Assembly: GCA_964036045.1 (NCBI GenBank)
Contig: OZ038381.1
Span: forward strand, 143,911,596 to 143,975,595
Source: Eutreptiella sp. 'Long Island Sound 2002'
Lineage: Eukaryota > Euglenozoa > Euglenophyceae > Eutreptiales > Eutreptiaceae
DNA length: 64,000 nucleotides
Direction: 5' to 3'
Below the pieces are notes generated by a model, which had not been told where the DNA came from, did no database searches, and was given only the letters and a program-made list of their open reading frames with translations. Below are positions 22,031 through 32,775 of this stretch, piece after piece. The position numbers and the translations under genes were made by a program. Each line of letters begins with the position of its first letter. Position 1 is the first letter of the stretch.

Positions 22031-25000
22031 GGACCCGAGCCGGCGACAAGGACCCCCCCCCACACACCACAACCGGGAAGGCCCGGGCACGACACCGCCC
22101 CAAGCGACACGGAAAAGAGGAAGAAGGAGGAGGGCACGCAAAGGGGACAGCAAGGGGACACACCACCAACAGACCCCAGCCAAGGGGGGCGGGGAACCAC
22201 ACAGCCGAGACAGGGGGGCGGGCACGACACACAGCCCCCACACCAAACAGGGCCGCCAAACCACGCCCGCAAAGGCGAGGACAGGCACCCAAACGCATCA
22301 CCAACACACCGCACACACGCCCGAGCGTGCACACAACACACACCCCCACAACCGCCACCGACACGAGCCCCACAAGCGCACACCACACACCAAAGCGCAG
22401 GCGCCGCCCGCACCACACACACAACACACACAAACCCAAACAACAGGAACCCAGCAACCCCCCCCCGCCAGGGGGGCTGCAGGGCCGCCAGAAACCGCTA
22501 GGACGCAAAGGAGGACCCACCAATCCTGCAGCCAGGAGTAGTGGCGAACAGCCACACCCAGTAACACTCGAACGGCCACGCCCAACACCAGGACCGGGCA
22601 CTACGACACCCACACCAGCACCGCCACCAACGCCCAAACCGGACGCCACGACACCCTCACCAGCGGACACACCCGAAACCAGCGGAGGCACCATCGGCAA
22701 CACCAGCGACCCCACCACCCACCAAAACACTAGGACATGGGACACCATCACCAACAACAAACCAACACAAAAAGCCACCCAACACTGACCAACGACCGCA
22801 CCCAGCCGATCCGGTCCCCCACCGGCTCGCACCCAGAACCACCGCCACCGGCATCCACGCCATCGGAAACACCAACACCGCCAAAAATCAAGCCAGCACA
22901 ACACCCTCACCAACACCGTCACCGGGGGCACCAACGCCTACGAAACCTACGCATGCCACCGCCGGTTCCAGCACCAACATCACCCAAGCCAACGGCATCA
23001 AGCACACCATCGCCGGCAACACCCCACCATCAGCGTCGCCACCAGCAACCTCTACCACCGGAGGACACCGAAACCACCACAGCCGGTGAGCCAACAAACC
23101 ACCAAGCCCCGGCCAGGGGAAGCGAGGGCACGCGCCCGGAACCACCATGCAATCCCCGGCGACACCCACACCACCGGCGCCGCCAACACCAACCTCACCC
23201 ACGACACCACCCGGAGCAACGCCTACGCCACCTACACCAACAGCAGAACCAGCAGACCACACCACCTACTGCACACCCCCCCAGACAGAGCCACAGAAAC
23301 CGACCACCGCCCTGAACGCAAGCCGCTGACCACCCACACACAGACCCACGCCAACCACCACCAGCATCAGCAACGTCCGAGACGCCGAGAACCATAGCGA
23401 CGCCCACAACGACCTCACCACCGGCATCACCGACACCGACACCGGCAGTACGGCCTCAGCACCGACAAACCAGAGCGTCAACGGCAACCGCCACGGCAAC
23501 ACCGCCCGGTACAACACCATCGGCATCAACAACACCAAGGGAGCCAACACACAGGCCAGCGACACCCATGGGTACCTCCACCAGAAGTGGCGAGGTCCCA
23601 CCCCCGCCGTCAGAACACCACCATCCACCAGGGCAACACCCGCAGCGCCCACAACGGCCACAGCTCCACCGGCGGCGCCCTCGCCAGCACCGTCACCAAC
23701 ACCGCGACGGCCAGCCACGAGTGGCACGCCCGGAACCGCCGACCACCCAAACACAGGCCGCGCCCAGCACCAACACCAACAACACCCACGCCAACAGACC
23801 ACCACGACACACGCCAACCACCAAGTAACACATAAGGCACCCTCGCCTTCGGCAACACCAACGCCACCAACATCCACGGCACTATCCACACCACCACCAA
23901 CCCCACCAACGACGGGCCGAAGTGCCGTCACCTACAACGCCCCCAACACCACCACCACGGCCCCGCCACCTAGGGCAACCCCACCAACGGCGTCACCAAG
24001 GACGCCAGCACGGCTGGCGAACGAACGCCACCGAGCCCTCAGCCAGGAGAGGCGAACGCCCACACCCAGCAACACCCAAACGGCCACGCCCAGACCCAGG
24101 GCCAGGAACTGCGACACCCACACCTGCACCGCCGCCAACACCCAAACCGAACACCACAACACCCTCACCAACGGAGACGCCCGGAACCAACAACGGACCA
24201 ACACAAGAAACCACCCAGCGGCCAAGTTACACCGAAGGCGTTCCAACCGCACCACCCACCTGCCCGCACCCAGAACCACCACCAGCACCAGCAGCAGCCA
24301 CTGACAACCCACACACAGACCCACACCAACCACCAGCAGCATCAAAAACATCAGAGACACCGTGAACCATGGCAACGCCCGCAACGACCTCACCACCGGC
24401 ATCACCGATGGCGCCACCGGCAGTGCGACCTCACCGACAGCAACCCGGAGCATCCCCCATCCCGCATCCCGGCGAGACACCATTGGCAGCAAGGACACCG
24501 AGGGGGCCAAGGCCAACCCACCAGCCAACGACGCACATGGGAACCTCCGCCAGGAGTGGCGAGGTCCCCCCTCCGCCGTCAGAACACCGCCAGGGCAGCA
24601 CTTACAACACCCTACAACGCCAACACGCACAGCTCCCCCGGCGGCACCCCCACCAACGCCAACACCGGCACCACCGACAGCGGCAACACGGCGACACCAC
24701 CACCCAACCCCAGCAAGGTCACCCTAAACCGCAACCGCAGCAACACCTGTCACTACGGACCCACGGACAGCCGACACCACCAGGACCACAGACTGGCCAA
24801 ACACCAGCCACGAATGGCACGCCCGGAACCACCGAACACCAGCACACAGGCCATCCGGCACCAACACCAAAAACACCCACGCCACCGGACCACCGCGAGA
24901 CACACCACCGCCAACCCCACCAACGACGAACCGAGGTACCGTCACCCACAACACCCCTAACACCACCACCACGACCCCGGCACAGAGTAACACCTAGGGC

Positions 25001-26403
25001 GCCCCCATCGACGACAACACCAAGGACGCCACCACGGCTGGCGAACAAACGCCACCAGCGCCGCCCACCAGGCCCCCAACCAAGGGTAGAAACAACAACG
25101 CCACACGCCATCGCACCCACCGCATCGAAATCACCCGGAGTAACGTCAACATCAACCAGGGGTCCCCACCACCCACCCAAGCAGCACAAAACACCACAGC
25201 AACACCACCACACCCTCGCCACCAGCGACACCACCGCCAGCACCCTCCGCCAGGAATGGCGAGGAGAAGGCCCAACAGCGCGGACCCACCCAACGTCCCC
25301 GGCACCCTCACCATCGGACCGCCACCACCGGCGCCAACCCCCAACACACCACCGTCACCAACGCCACCGACCCCGGACGCAAAAATCACACAGCCCGCAC
25401 GCACGGCACCAGCCAGAGCAACGCCGACACCACTCCCGGCCAACTCACACGAACACCACCGGAAGCACCACCGTCGACCGAACGCCACGGCAACCCCAGG
25501 GTACGAGTCCCCCCCACCATCTGCACGGCCAGCGACACCGTCACCAGCACCAACCGGAACACCGACAACGACAGCCTCACCAACAACCGACACCCCCCTA
25601 CCGCTGCCACCCACCAGTCACGCCACCCGCCGTCAAAGCCACCCACCAATGCCGCACCCCGAACCACACTTACACCCGAAACCGGCACCAGCACGCCCGG
25701 CCGAGCCGTCAATGGCACCACCGCCCATGGCACCGCCTACGCTCACCACCGCCACCACCACCCCACGCGAGACCAGGAACCCCCGGCGTCGCCAACGGCC
25801 TCAACGAGCACCGACACCACCAACACCACCACCGCCGGACAGGGACTACCCACAAACCAGGAACATCTCCACCACCAACAACCAATACACCACCCGCGGC
25901 ACCCCACCATCGCCGACACCACCACGGCACCCATCACACCTCCACCACCGGAGGCGACGTGGGCCACACCACCCGTCAACTACAGCCCCCTCGCCACCAC
26001 CGCCACATCCGGCCCACAAACGTTACCGCCGACAACACCACATACGCCCATACGTCACCCACGCCATGCTCACCGACCATCACCTCGTCATCAGAGACAC
26101 CAACACCACCGGCGACGACCACAGCGACAACAGCTGACCCACCAACTAACCACCATCAACCATAGCCCAGCACCAGCTTCATCTACTCTAACGCCCATAC
26201 CACCCTCGCCAACAGCGCCGCCACCGACACAATCATCCACTCCGGCGCCCACACCACCCTCACCACCAACATCACCAACACCACCACCCCCAAGGTCAGG
26301 GCCCGCGGGAAACAGAACGGCAGAGCGAGCACGCCACCACCCGCACGCGTCGCCCACCCTGTCGTACACCGCTCCGCAACACGCCCCCCCCCGCTTCCCC
26401 TGA
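22031..26403 (+). repeat. C/A-rich degenerate repeat region of the LINE leader
   Basis: 4.4 kb dominated by CCACC and AACACC words and very poor in T. Large degenerate duplications are visible. 22570-22700 resembles 24065-24190 (shared AACGGCCACGCCCA and CAACACCCAAACC-type words). 23380-23480 resembles 24352-24450 (shared AACGACCTCACCACCGGCATC). 23560-23640 resembles 24535-24610 around a copy of the hairpin motif. Spacings are about 1.5 kb and 1.0 kb, so the unit is irregular. Long stop-free frames occur in several phases because T is rare; I do not accept them as genes. Confidence 0.6.
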
Positions 26404-29400
26404 CAGCGCGTGCGCTCCAGCCCACTGCTGGGAAGACGACTTCGACATCCTCCCGGCCATCCGACACCTACTGGCAGCCACGGCCCCGCGCCCACAAGCC
26501 CACCAGCAATGCACGGAACCGCAAGAGCCCGACCACCCCATGCCACCACGTTCCACATCCCCCGCGTCCACCGCAGACCGGAACGCGGAACACCAGCGAG
26601 AGGAGCCCGACCCCGGCCGCGCCGCCACGCCCCCACCGCCCCCCCCCCAAAGGACATCTACACCACGCTGGCCAGCACCCTAGCCCCCATGAACGCCGAG
26701 CAGTACTACCAGTCCGTCCAACGGGACCTCCCTGAGGACCACGCGACCCTCCAGGGATGGAAGCAGGAGAAAAGGTACGACAACGAGTGGGGCACAGAGG
26801 AAGACCTTCTCTGGGACGACACCTGGAAAGGCACCGCGGACGCCTTCCTGGAGGCAGCAGCCGAAACCTACCCCCGCCCGCCCGGGGACACCAGATACGG
26901 CATCCACGCCCTCCTAGCGTTCCACAGCTGGAAACACCGCCACACCGTCACCCTCCACCCCCTCGACCACAATCCACACCGATGGACACCTGAAGACGAC
27001 GCCACAGCCACCATCACCGTACAGCAAAGCCCTGAGAACCCGAAGGAATACCACATCACCTGGGACGATCCGGCACCCCACCCCCCCGCCTCCCCCACCC
27101 TCCCAGATGTCTTCGCCACCATCAGTGCAGAGCTCCAGGAAGCGAAAGCCCCCCAGCAACTGGACGAAGAGATGCCCCAGGTACCATCACCATCAACCAC
27201 ACAAGACCAACCCCGCACAGAGCCCCTCACCCACCCCATCACCACAATGGAGCTCCCCCCACAACACCGCACCACCCCAGACCGAAACGGGTTTCGAGAC
27301 CTGCCGCGGGAATGGGCGGTCCACAACGGCACACTCCGGTTGGACGAAATCACACCGGGCCTCCAAGCCATCCGCCTCCACTCGATCACAGAGCCCACCA
27401 CCACCTGGGCACTACCGACGGACCGCCACCACCTCCTCCTCACCGTCCAAGGCGATGCCACGATCACACCCACGGAAGGAGACCCCGTAACAGCAGCCCC
27501 CGCCCACGCCGTCCACATACCCCCGCAAGCATCGTCGGCACCTATGACGGTGCATCCAGGCCCCACCCCTTGGCAGGCCATCGTCATCACCTACCCCGCC
27601 CCCAATGACCACACACACACCTGGCAGCAACGATGGGAGGACATCCGAGGGGACCTCCTCCAAGAACACCTAGGGCTCACACGCACCCACCACACCCTAC
27701 AACCGATGCGAGGAGTAGGCCAAGCGCCACACGGCATACACGCCCCGGGAGTATGGGCGTACGCCACACCCATAAACCCACAAGCAGCGGAGGACATCAA
27801 GACCGCCCTATCCATCCAGCAAGCCCAGACCCAAACCCCGCACCGCAACACCCAACGAGGCTACACAATTTGGTGGGCATACCAAGACCATGACACCCTC
27901 ACCCCCCAACTGGAGGCCCCCCCTCTAGACACCAACACCACCGCCCTCCTCCAAGCCGCAGCAGCGGCAGCCACACAGGTAGGGGCCCCGGAAACCTGGA
28001 GCCCGCGATACCTGGTCGAAACCAAAGTGGCGCCCCACGCGAAGGGCCAAGACAAACCCCCAGCACCGAAGCCGCTTCACCCCCCGCTCAAGCTAGACCC
28101 GACGGAACACACCCCCCAGGATGAATGGGCGACCCACTACATCATCCCCCACACCACCACTCGCAAGAACGACGCCGCCAAGATCACCGTCACCCGCCAC
28201 CTCCCCCACACCACACAGGTGTATGAGCTGACGGCCCCCAACGTCCTCGTCACCCGTCGCCGACACGACGAGCGATACACCATACAGGCGGAAGGGGCCG
28301 CCGCGACCACCCTGTACACATGGGCAACACGGGGGGACCTCCCACACCCCACCCTCCACCACGCCCCCTCCTGGCCCACCCCCTTCCACACAGCGGACCG
28401 CCCCAACAAGAAGCCCAAACACACGGGTGTGCACACCCACGCCCAGGAGGCCCAGCACCGACACGAAGCGAGGCGCAAGGCCCGCACCCTCCATGACGAC
28501 CACACCATCCCCCGCATCGGCGCCCCCCCCGCCAGGGTATCAGATACCACCCACAACCGCACGATCACAGGCATCACCACCGACTGCCTGAACCCAGCGG
28601 CGTCGCGGGCAGACGCCGCGTGGATCAGCGAAGGGCGCTCCCACACACGGGCGGTGGCGCGCCTCCACAACATCCAACCCCACAAACTCCAACGCGCCGT
28701 TGGACCCTTCGCCGTACACATCACCCCGTACGGCATCGACCACCCCCGGTGTGAGCACCATGACCCGCCCTGCTCCACCCCATACACCTCGCCCCTGCGC
28801 CAACCGCTGCCGGCCCCCACCATCACGGGCAACATGTACCTGGGCACCGTACCGGGAGACCCGGGCATATACATCCTGCCCAACAGGTCGAGGGAACACG
28901 CCATCCCCCTCCACGGTGTAGAATCCCTCGCCCTGGGACCACCCCCACCAAAACACCAACACCAACACATCCCGGGGGACAAACGGACACAGGCCCCAGA
29001 CGGGGGAAAAAAGGCCCACCAACGTGCCCTGGCCCACATCACCCTCCACCCCGCAGCCCACCTACCAAAGGACTTCGGCACGGAGCGCCACATCGTCCTG
29101 GAGGGGCAAGCCCACCACATCATCACCACCGCCCTGTACACCCTCGCCGCCCACGAACGCCACTTGGACCCCACAACCATCCCAGCAATGCCCCCACCGC
29201 CCCAAGGCCCCAAAGATCCCGTCACCCCCTTCCACATCGATCAACCCCTAAGCCGCAAGGCCCCCCCACACCTCCACCCCTCCAGGATACCACTAGCCAT
29301 CGCATCGTGGGACACCCTCGACACCCCCCCCCGACAACCCGCCATCCACATCCTCAAGGCGGACACCCAATGGTGGGTCCTCCACTGGGCACACAGAGTC

Positions 29401-30447
29401 CTCATGGCGGCCCAGGCCTATACCCCGGAAATGGACCCAGAAGACCCCCCACGGGGCCAGCAGCGACTCCTCCAAGCCACCACCCTCACAGGCCGCGAAG
29501 GCGCCCCCTGGGAAGCCCTTCACACAGCACTCTACTGGGCTCAAGGCTCCCCCAACGGCCCGGACACACCGGAACCCACAGAGGCCAGGGTCATGCTGGC
29601 CAAGACCATGAGGAACTACCACCTACACCACCCCTTCGACGACAGCCCCGCCGCACTGCCATGGCCAACAGATCCCCCGGAGACCGTGCGCAAGCTCGCC
29701 GACATCATACGCAGCCACGCGAAAGCGAAAATGCAAACACCGGCAGAACCCCCACTGAGGGATCCAGACCAGCAAGCAACGCACCCCTTCTTCAAACCCC
29801 ATGCCCCGCTACCTCCAGTCCCACCCAAGCGAACGAGACGACAAAGGGGCGCACCCGCCCCCAGCCAAGCCGGAAAAGCAGCGACCTCCCGATCCCCCGC
29901 GAACCCAGACCAAGCATCCTCGTCATCCTCCCTCCCACCAATACCACCGCCCCACCCGGACCAAGCATCCTCGTCATCCCCCCTCCCACCAGTACCACCG
30001 CCCCACCCGGACCAGGCATCCTCATCATCCTCCCTCCCGCCACCAGCACAGCCCCCGCCCGAAGCGTACCCAGGGTTCGAAAAAGGTGCGAAGGTCCAAC
30101 AGCCCTTCCGCAACGACCACACAGGCGACTGGATCTGGTGTGAGGGCCAGATCCAGTACCGCCTCAAGGGACCGGGGGACAACGGGGGGCCACAAGTCCG
30201 GGTCATCTGGCACCGCCAAAAGGAGCTAGACCAAGGCAGCAGCGCCCCGGACAAACCACTCGGCGACACCCTGGAACTCACCAGCGCCCACCCCATCCGG
30301 CTCTGCACCGAAGAGAACAAGGCCCACACAGGCACCAAATACACTGGGGAGCTCCCCCCGGAGTGGAGCCAAGGCCTCCCCCCGCCGCGCCCACCCAAAC
30401 GCCCACGAACCGGCAAAAAGTCCCCAAGCCGCAGTCCCCCTCCCTGA
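26404..30447 (+). CDS. LINE first reading frame, N-terminal part (function unknown)
   Basis: The frame opens after a TGA at 26401. The first in-frame ATG is 26509, and a second at 26689 (MNAEQYYQSV) starts the more protein-like sequence, so I favour 26689. About 1,250 residues follow to a TGA at 30445-30447. The same frame then continues into the endonuclease, so this is the N-terminal part of one giant polyprotein. A segment near 27370-27600 alternates hydrophobic strands and glycines (LLLTVQGDATIT, AHAVHIPP) in a cupin-like manner, which is tentative. The rest is Pro/His/Thr-rich and unrecognised. Three 17-residue repeats (DQASSSS...PPHP) precede a basic region at the end. The TGA probably inactivates this copy; readthrough is an alternative. 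Confidence 0.6.
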   Translation, partial: QRVRSSPLLGRRLRHPPGHPTPTGSHGPAPTSPPAMHGTARARPPHATTFHIPRVHRRPERGTPARGARPRPRRHAPTAPPPKDIYTTLASTLAPMNAEQYYQSVQRDLPEDHATLQGWKQEKRYDNEWGTEEDLLWDDTWKGTADAFLEAAAETYPRPPGDTRYGIHALLAFHSWKHRHTVTLHPLDHNPHRWTPEDDATATITVQQSPENPKEYHITWDDPAPHPPASPTLPDVFATISAELQEAKAPQQLDEEMPQVPSPSTTQDQPRTEPLTHPITTMELPPQHRTTPDRNGFRDLPREWAVHNGTLRLDEITPGLQAIRLHSITEPTTTWALPTDRHHLLLTVQGDATITPTEGDPVTAAPAHAVHIPPQASSAPMTVHPGPTPWQAIVITYPAPNDHTHTWQQRWEDIRGDLLQEHLGLTRTHHTLQPMRGVGQAPHGIHAPGVWAYATPINPQAAEDIKTALSIQQAQTQTPHRNTQRGYTIWWAYQDHDTLTPQLEAPPLDTNTTALLQAAAAAATQVGAPETWSPRYLVETKVAPHAKGQDKPPAPKPLHPPLKLDPTEHTPQDEWATHYIIPHTTTRKNDAAKITVTRHLPHTTQVYELTAPNVLVTRRRHDERYTIQAEGAAATTLYTWATRGDLPHPTLHHAPSWPTPFHTADRPNKKPKHTGVHTHAQEAQHRHEARRKARTLHDDHTIPRIGAPPARVSDTTHNRTITGITTDCLNPAASRADAAWISEGRSHTRAVARLHNIQPHKLQRAVGPFAVHITPYGIDHPRCEHHDPPCSTPYTSPLRQPLPAPTITGNMYLGTVPGDPGIYILPNRSREHAIPLHGVESLALGPPPPKHQHQHIPGDKRTQAPDGGKKAHQRALAHITLHPAAHLPKDFGTERHIVLEGQAHHIITTALYTLAAHERHLDPTTIPAMPPPPQGPKDPVTPFHIDQPLSRKAPPHLHPSRIPLAIASWDTLDTPPRQPAIHILKADTQWWVLHWAHRVLMAAQAYTPEMDPEDPPRGQQRLLQATTLTGREGAPWEALHTALYWAQGSPNGPDTPEPTEARVMLAKTMRNYHLHHPFDDSPAALPWPTDPPETVRKLADIIRSHAKAKMQTPAEPPLRDPDQQATHPFFKPHAPLPPVPPKRTRRQRGAPAPSQAGKAATSRSPANPDQASSSSSLPPIPPPHPDQASSSSPLPPVPPPHPDQASSSSSLPPPAQPPPEAYPGFEKGAKVQQPFRNDHTGDWIWCEGQIQYRLKGPGDNGGPQVRVIWHRQKELDQGSSAPDKPLGDTLELTSAHPIRLCTEENKAHTGTKYTGELPPEWSQGLPPPRPPKRPRTGKKSPSRSPPP
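29908..30060 (+). repeat. Three in-frame 51-bp tandem repeats
   Basis: Each unit encodes 17 residues beginning DQASSSS and ending in a proline-rich LPP-PPP stretch; the third unit has a diverged end. It forms a flexible linker shortly before the endonuclease domain. Confidence 0.8.
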
Positions 30448-32775
30448 CGGGGCAAGGGCCGAGGGCACAAGCCTCCACAGCCCCGGCCCGCCCCCACCGA
30501 GGCCACCGTCAACCTCCTCGACCTCAACCACCCGGCCGTCACATACTCCAAGGACGCCACAACCGCCCTCCAAGAGCTCCCGATGACACAGGGGCCGGGG
30601 TGGGTCCCCCACCTCTTCACCTTCCAGGAACAAGGCCTACAGCGCGACGACCCCCCAGAGACCACCCCCATATATACCCCGGACCAGAAAGCGTACAAAT
30701 GCTACTGGCACAAGGGGACCCCCCTATACGCCCAAACCGGCATCCACGTCCACCTCGTCCACCACCTCAGCGTCCCAGGGAGGCTAGGTGTCTATGAGGT
30801 CGTCGGGGACGGATGGCAACTCAACGTCATCAACACCCACGTCCCCTTCGGCGAAACCACGGAACCCTTCCTCCAAGCCCTGGCCGAGGCATACCGCCAA
30901 ATGGCCATGCTCGCCCCCACAGTCATCATCGGCGACATGAACGCCGCCCCCACCCCAGCGGACCGAGGGGGACAGGCCACACCCCAGGACCAAGCAGTCC
31001 GCGACACCATCGAAATGCTGGGGCTCGTGGACCTGACGGCCAACCTCGAAGGCCAACCATCCCACTTCCCCCACCAAACGGATGCCGCCCCATCCCGCAT
31101 CGACGTATGCTATGGCGACCCCACCACCATCATCCGAGCGGAGGCCCGATATGGACCCCTCCCGCTGGGACCCACGGGCCATAGCCCCCTGCACATCCGC
31201 CTCACCATCCCCAACCTTCCCCCCAGCCCCCCAGAAGATGCGGACCAAGGCCTACCACCCCCCCTGAAGATGCCCCCGCTGCATGACAAGCATGCCTGGT
31301 CCCAATATCACAGGGCCATAGACCGCGCCCGGCGCATCCAACCGGACCCCACCGACCTACTCACAGCCATGCGCACGGCCGCCGTCGCCTGCGGCTTCCA
31401 GCAACAACCCCACACAGACGACGACCAACCACCCACAGCCCTGGGGGACATGCTCCATGACCTCTGGCATGCGAAGCAACAACTGGCCACCCTCCTCCAC
31501 ACCGACACCCCCAAAACCCGCCGCCAGATACACCACTGCAGGACACGGATAGCCCAAATCAGGGCGGACCTGCAGCGGTGGCACATCCACAGGCAACAGC
31601 GCATCGCCCAGGAACACAAACGGTATGCGCAACATGAACTCCCCTACAAGGCCATCCGCCACCTCAACGACGCCATGACCGATACCGGCCACCGCACCAT
31701 CACCACGGTCCGGCAGGAGGACGGCTCCCTCACCAACGACCCAGCCACAGTGCTCCAAGCCACCCAAGACAGCTTCCTCCGGCAACACACCCCCACCCAA
31801 GACACACTGGACCCAGACACCCAGGCCAAAATCGACCGCCTCTCTCGGGTCTTCAACCACGCCCAGAGGAGGCACCTGGAAAAACGCCCCTTCACCATCC
31901 ACGAAGTCCGGAAGGCCATCCACAGTCTCCGGCAACACAAAACCCCAGGCTACGACGGCCTCCCTGCAGAGGCATACTACCACCTCCCCGCCCACCTCCT
32001 CCGCGTCCTCGCCCACCGCCTCTGGGACATCATCACGGGGCGAACCCCCCTGCCACCAGACTGGGCAAACGTTGTCCGCCCCCTCTACAAAAAAGGGGAC
32101 TGGGCAAACCCGGACAACTGGCGCCCCATAGTTTGTGCGGTCACGGAGGTCAAAATCGTCTGGACCATCCTCCTGCGCCGCATCCGCCCCCACCTGGACC
32201 CCCACATACCAGCGAGCCTCTGGGGGGCCATCCCAGGCCGCTCCCCACACGAGGCCATCTTCCTCCAGGACACCGTCGCGGACATGGACCCGGTGGACCT
32301 CATCATCGCCTCCCTCGACGTCAAGGGAGCCTTCCCGAACACCCCCTGGCTCCTTCTAGAAGCGGTATGGAAGCGCCTAGGCCTCCCCTTCTACAACTTC
32401 ACCTCCGACTACATCCGCACCCGCAAATACACGGTCCGCACAGGAGCAGGCCTCACCCCCTTCCTGGAGCCAGGCAGCGGGGTCCCCCAAGGGGGAGCAG
32501 AGGGCCCCTTCCTGTACCTTCTAGTGACGCCCCCCCTGGCCCTCGCAATCGAGCAGGACTACCCGGCCTACGCACCCTACCCCCTCCTCTCCCCCCTGGT
32601 CGGCTTCGCGGACGACACCAACCTCACCGTCGCGCACACCCCACACCACCCCCATGCCCCGGACCCCGGACCAACGGTCACCCAACAGGCCAACGACTTA
32701 CTGGACGTGACCGTCTCCTACCTCTCCCACAACAACCTCATCGTCCACCCCACAAAGTCAGTGGCCACGATCTAG
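30448..32775 (+). CDS. LINE first frame, endonuclease and reverse transcriptase part
   Basis: This part is in frame with the preceding one. An AP-type (exonuclease III-like) endonuclease is seen in NVINTHVPFGE (near 30830), VIIGDMNAAP (30922-30951), SRIDVCYGD (near 31096) and a GHSPLHI end (near 31180). RT follows: HKTPGYDGLPAEAYY (near 31940), LYKKGDWANPDNWRPI (near 32085), IIASLDVKGAFPNTPW (near 32305, motif A Asp), SGVPQGGAEGPFLY (near 32480) and GFADDTN (32602-32622, catalytic DD). The endonuclease nicks the target and RT copies the RNA at the nick. An in-frame TAG at 32773-32775, in a non-catalytic spot after the DD box, interrupts an otherwise continuous frame to 35796. Confidence 0.9.
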   Translation, partial: RGKGRGHKPPQPRPAPTEATVNLLDLNHPAVTYSKDATTALQELPMTQGPGWVPHLFTFQEQGLQRDDPPETTPIYTPDQKAYKCYWHKGTPLYAQTGIHVHLVHHLSVPGRLGVYEVVGDGWQLNVINTHVPFGETTEPFLQALAEAYRQMAMLAPTVIIGDMNAAPTPADRGGQATPQDQAVRDTIEMLGLVDLTANLEGQPSHFPHQTDAAPSRIDVCYGDPTTIIRAEARYGPLPLGPTGHSPLHIRLTIPNLPPSPPEDADQGLPPPLKMPPLHDKHAWSQYHRAIDRARRIQPDPTDLLTAMRTAAVACGFQQQPHTDDDQPPTALGDMLHDLWHAKQQLATLLHTDTPKTRRQIHHCRTRIAQIRADLQRWHIHRQQRIAQEHKRYAQHELPYKAIRHLNDAMTDTGHRTITTVRQEDGSLTNDPATVLQATQDSFLRQHTPTQDTLDPDTQAKIDRLSRVFNHAQRRHLEKRPFTIHEVRKAIHSLRQHKTPGYDGLPAEAYYHLPAHLLRVLAHRLWDIITGRTPLPPDWANVVRPLYKKGDWANPDNWRPIVCAVTEVKIVWTILLRRIRPHLDPHIPASLWGAIPGRSPHEAIFLQDTVADMDPVDLIIASLDVKGAFPNTPWLLLEAVWKRLGLPFYNFTSDYIRTRKYTVRTGAGLTPFLEPGSGVPQGGAEGPFLYLLVTPPLALAIEQDYPAYAPYPLLSPLVGFADDTNLTVAHTPHHPHAPDPGPTVTQQANDLLDVTVSYLSHNNLIVHPTKSVATI

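Noticed and set aside
24369-26165. Long Thr/Pro/His-rich open frames in the LINE leader as a possible surface-protein gene
   Set aside because: T-poor sequence lacks stops in several phases by composition; no signal peptide or conserved motif is visible.
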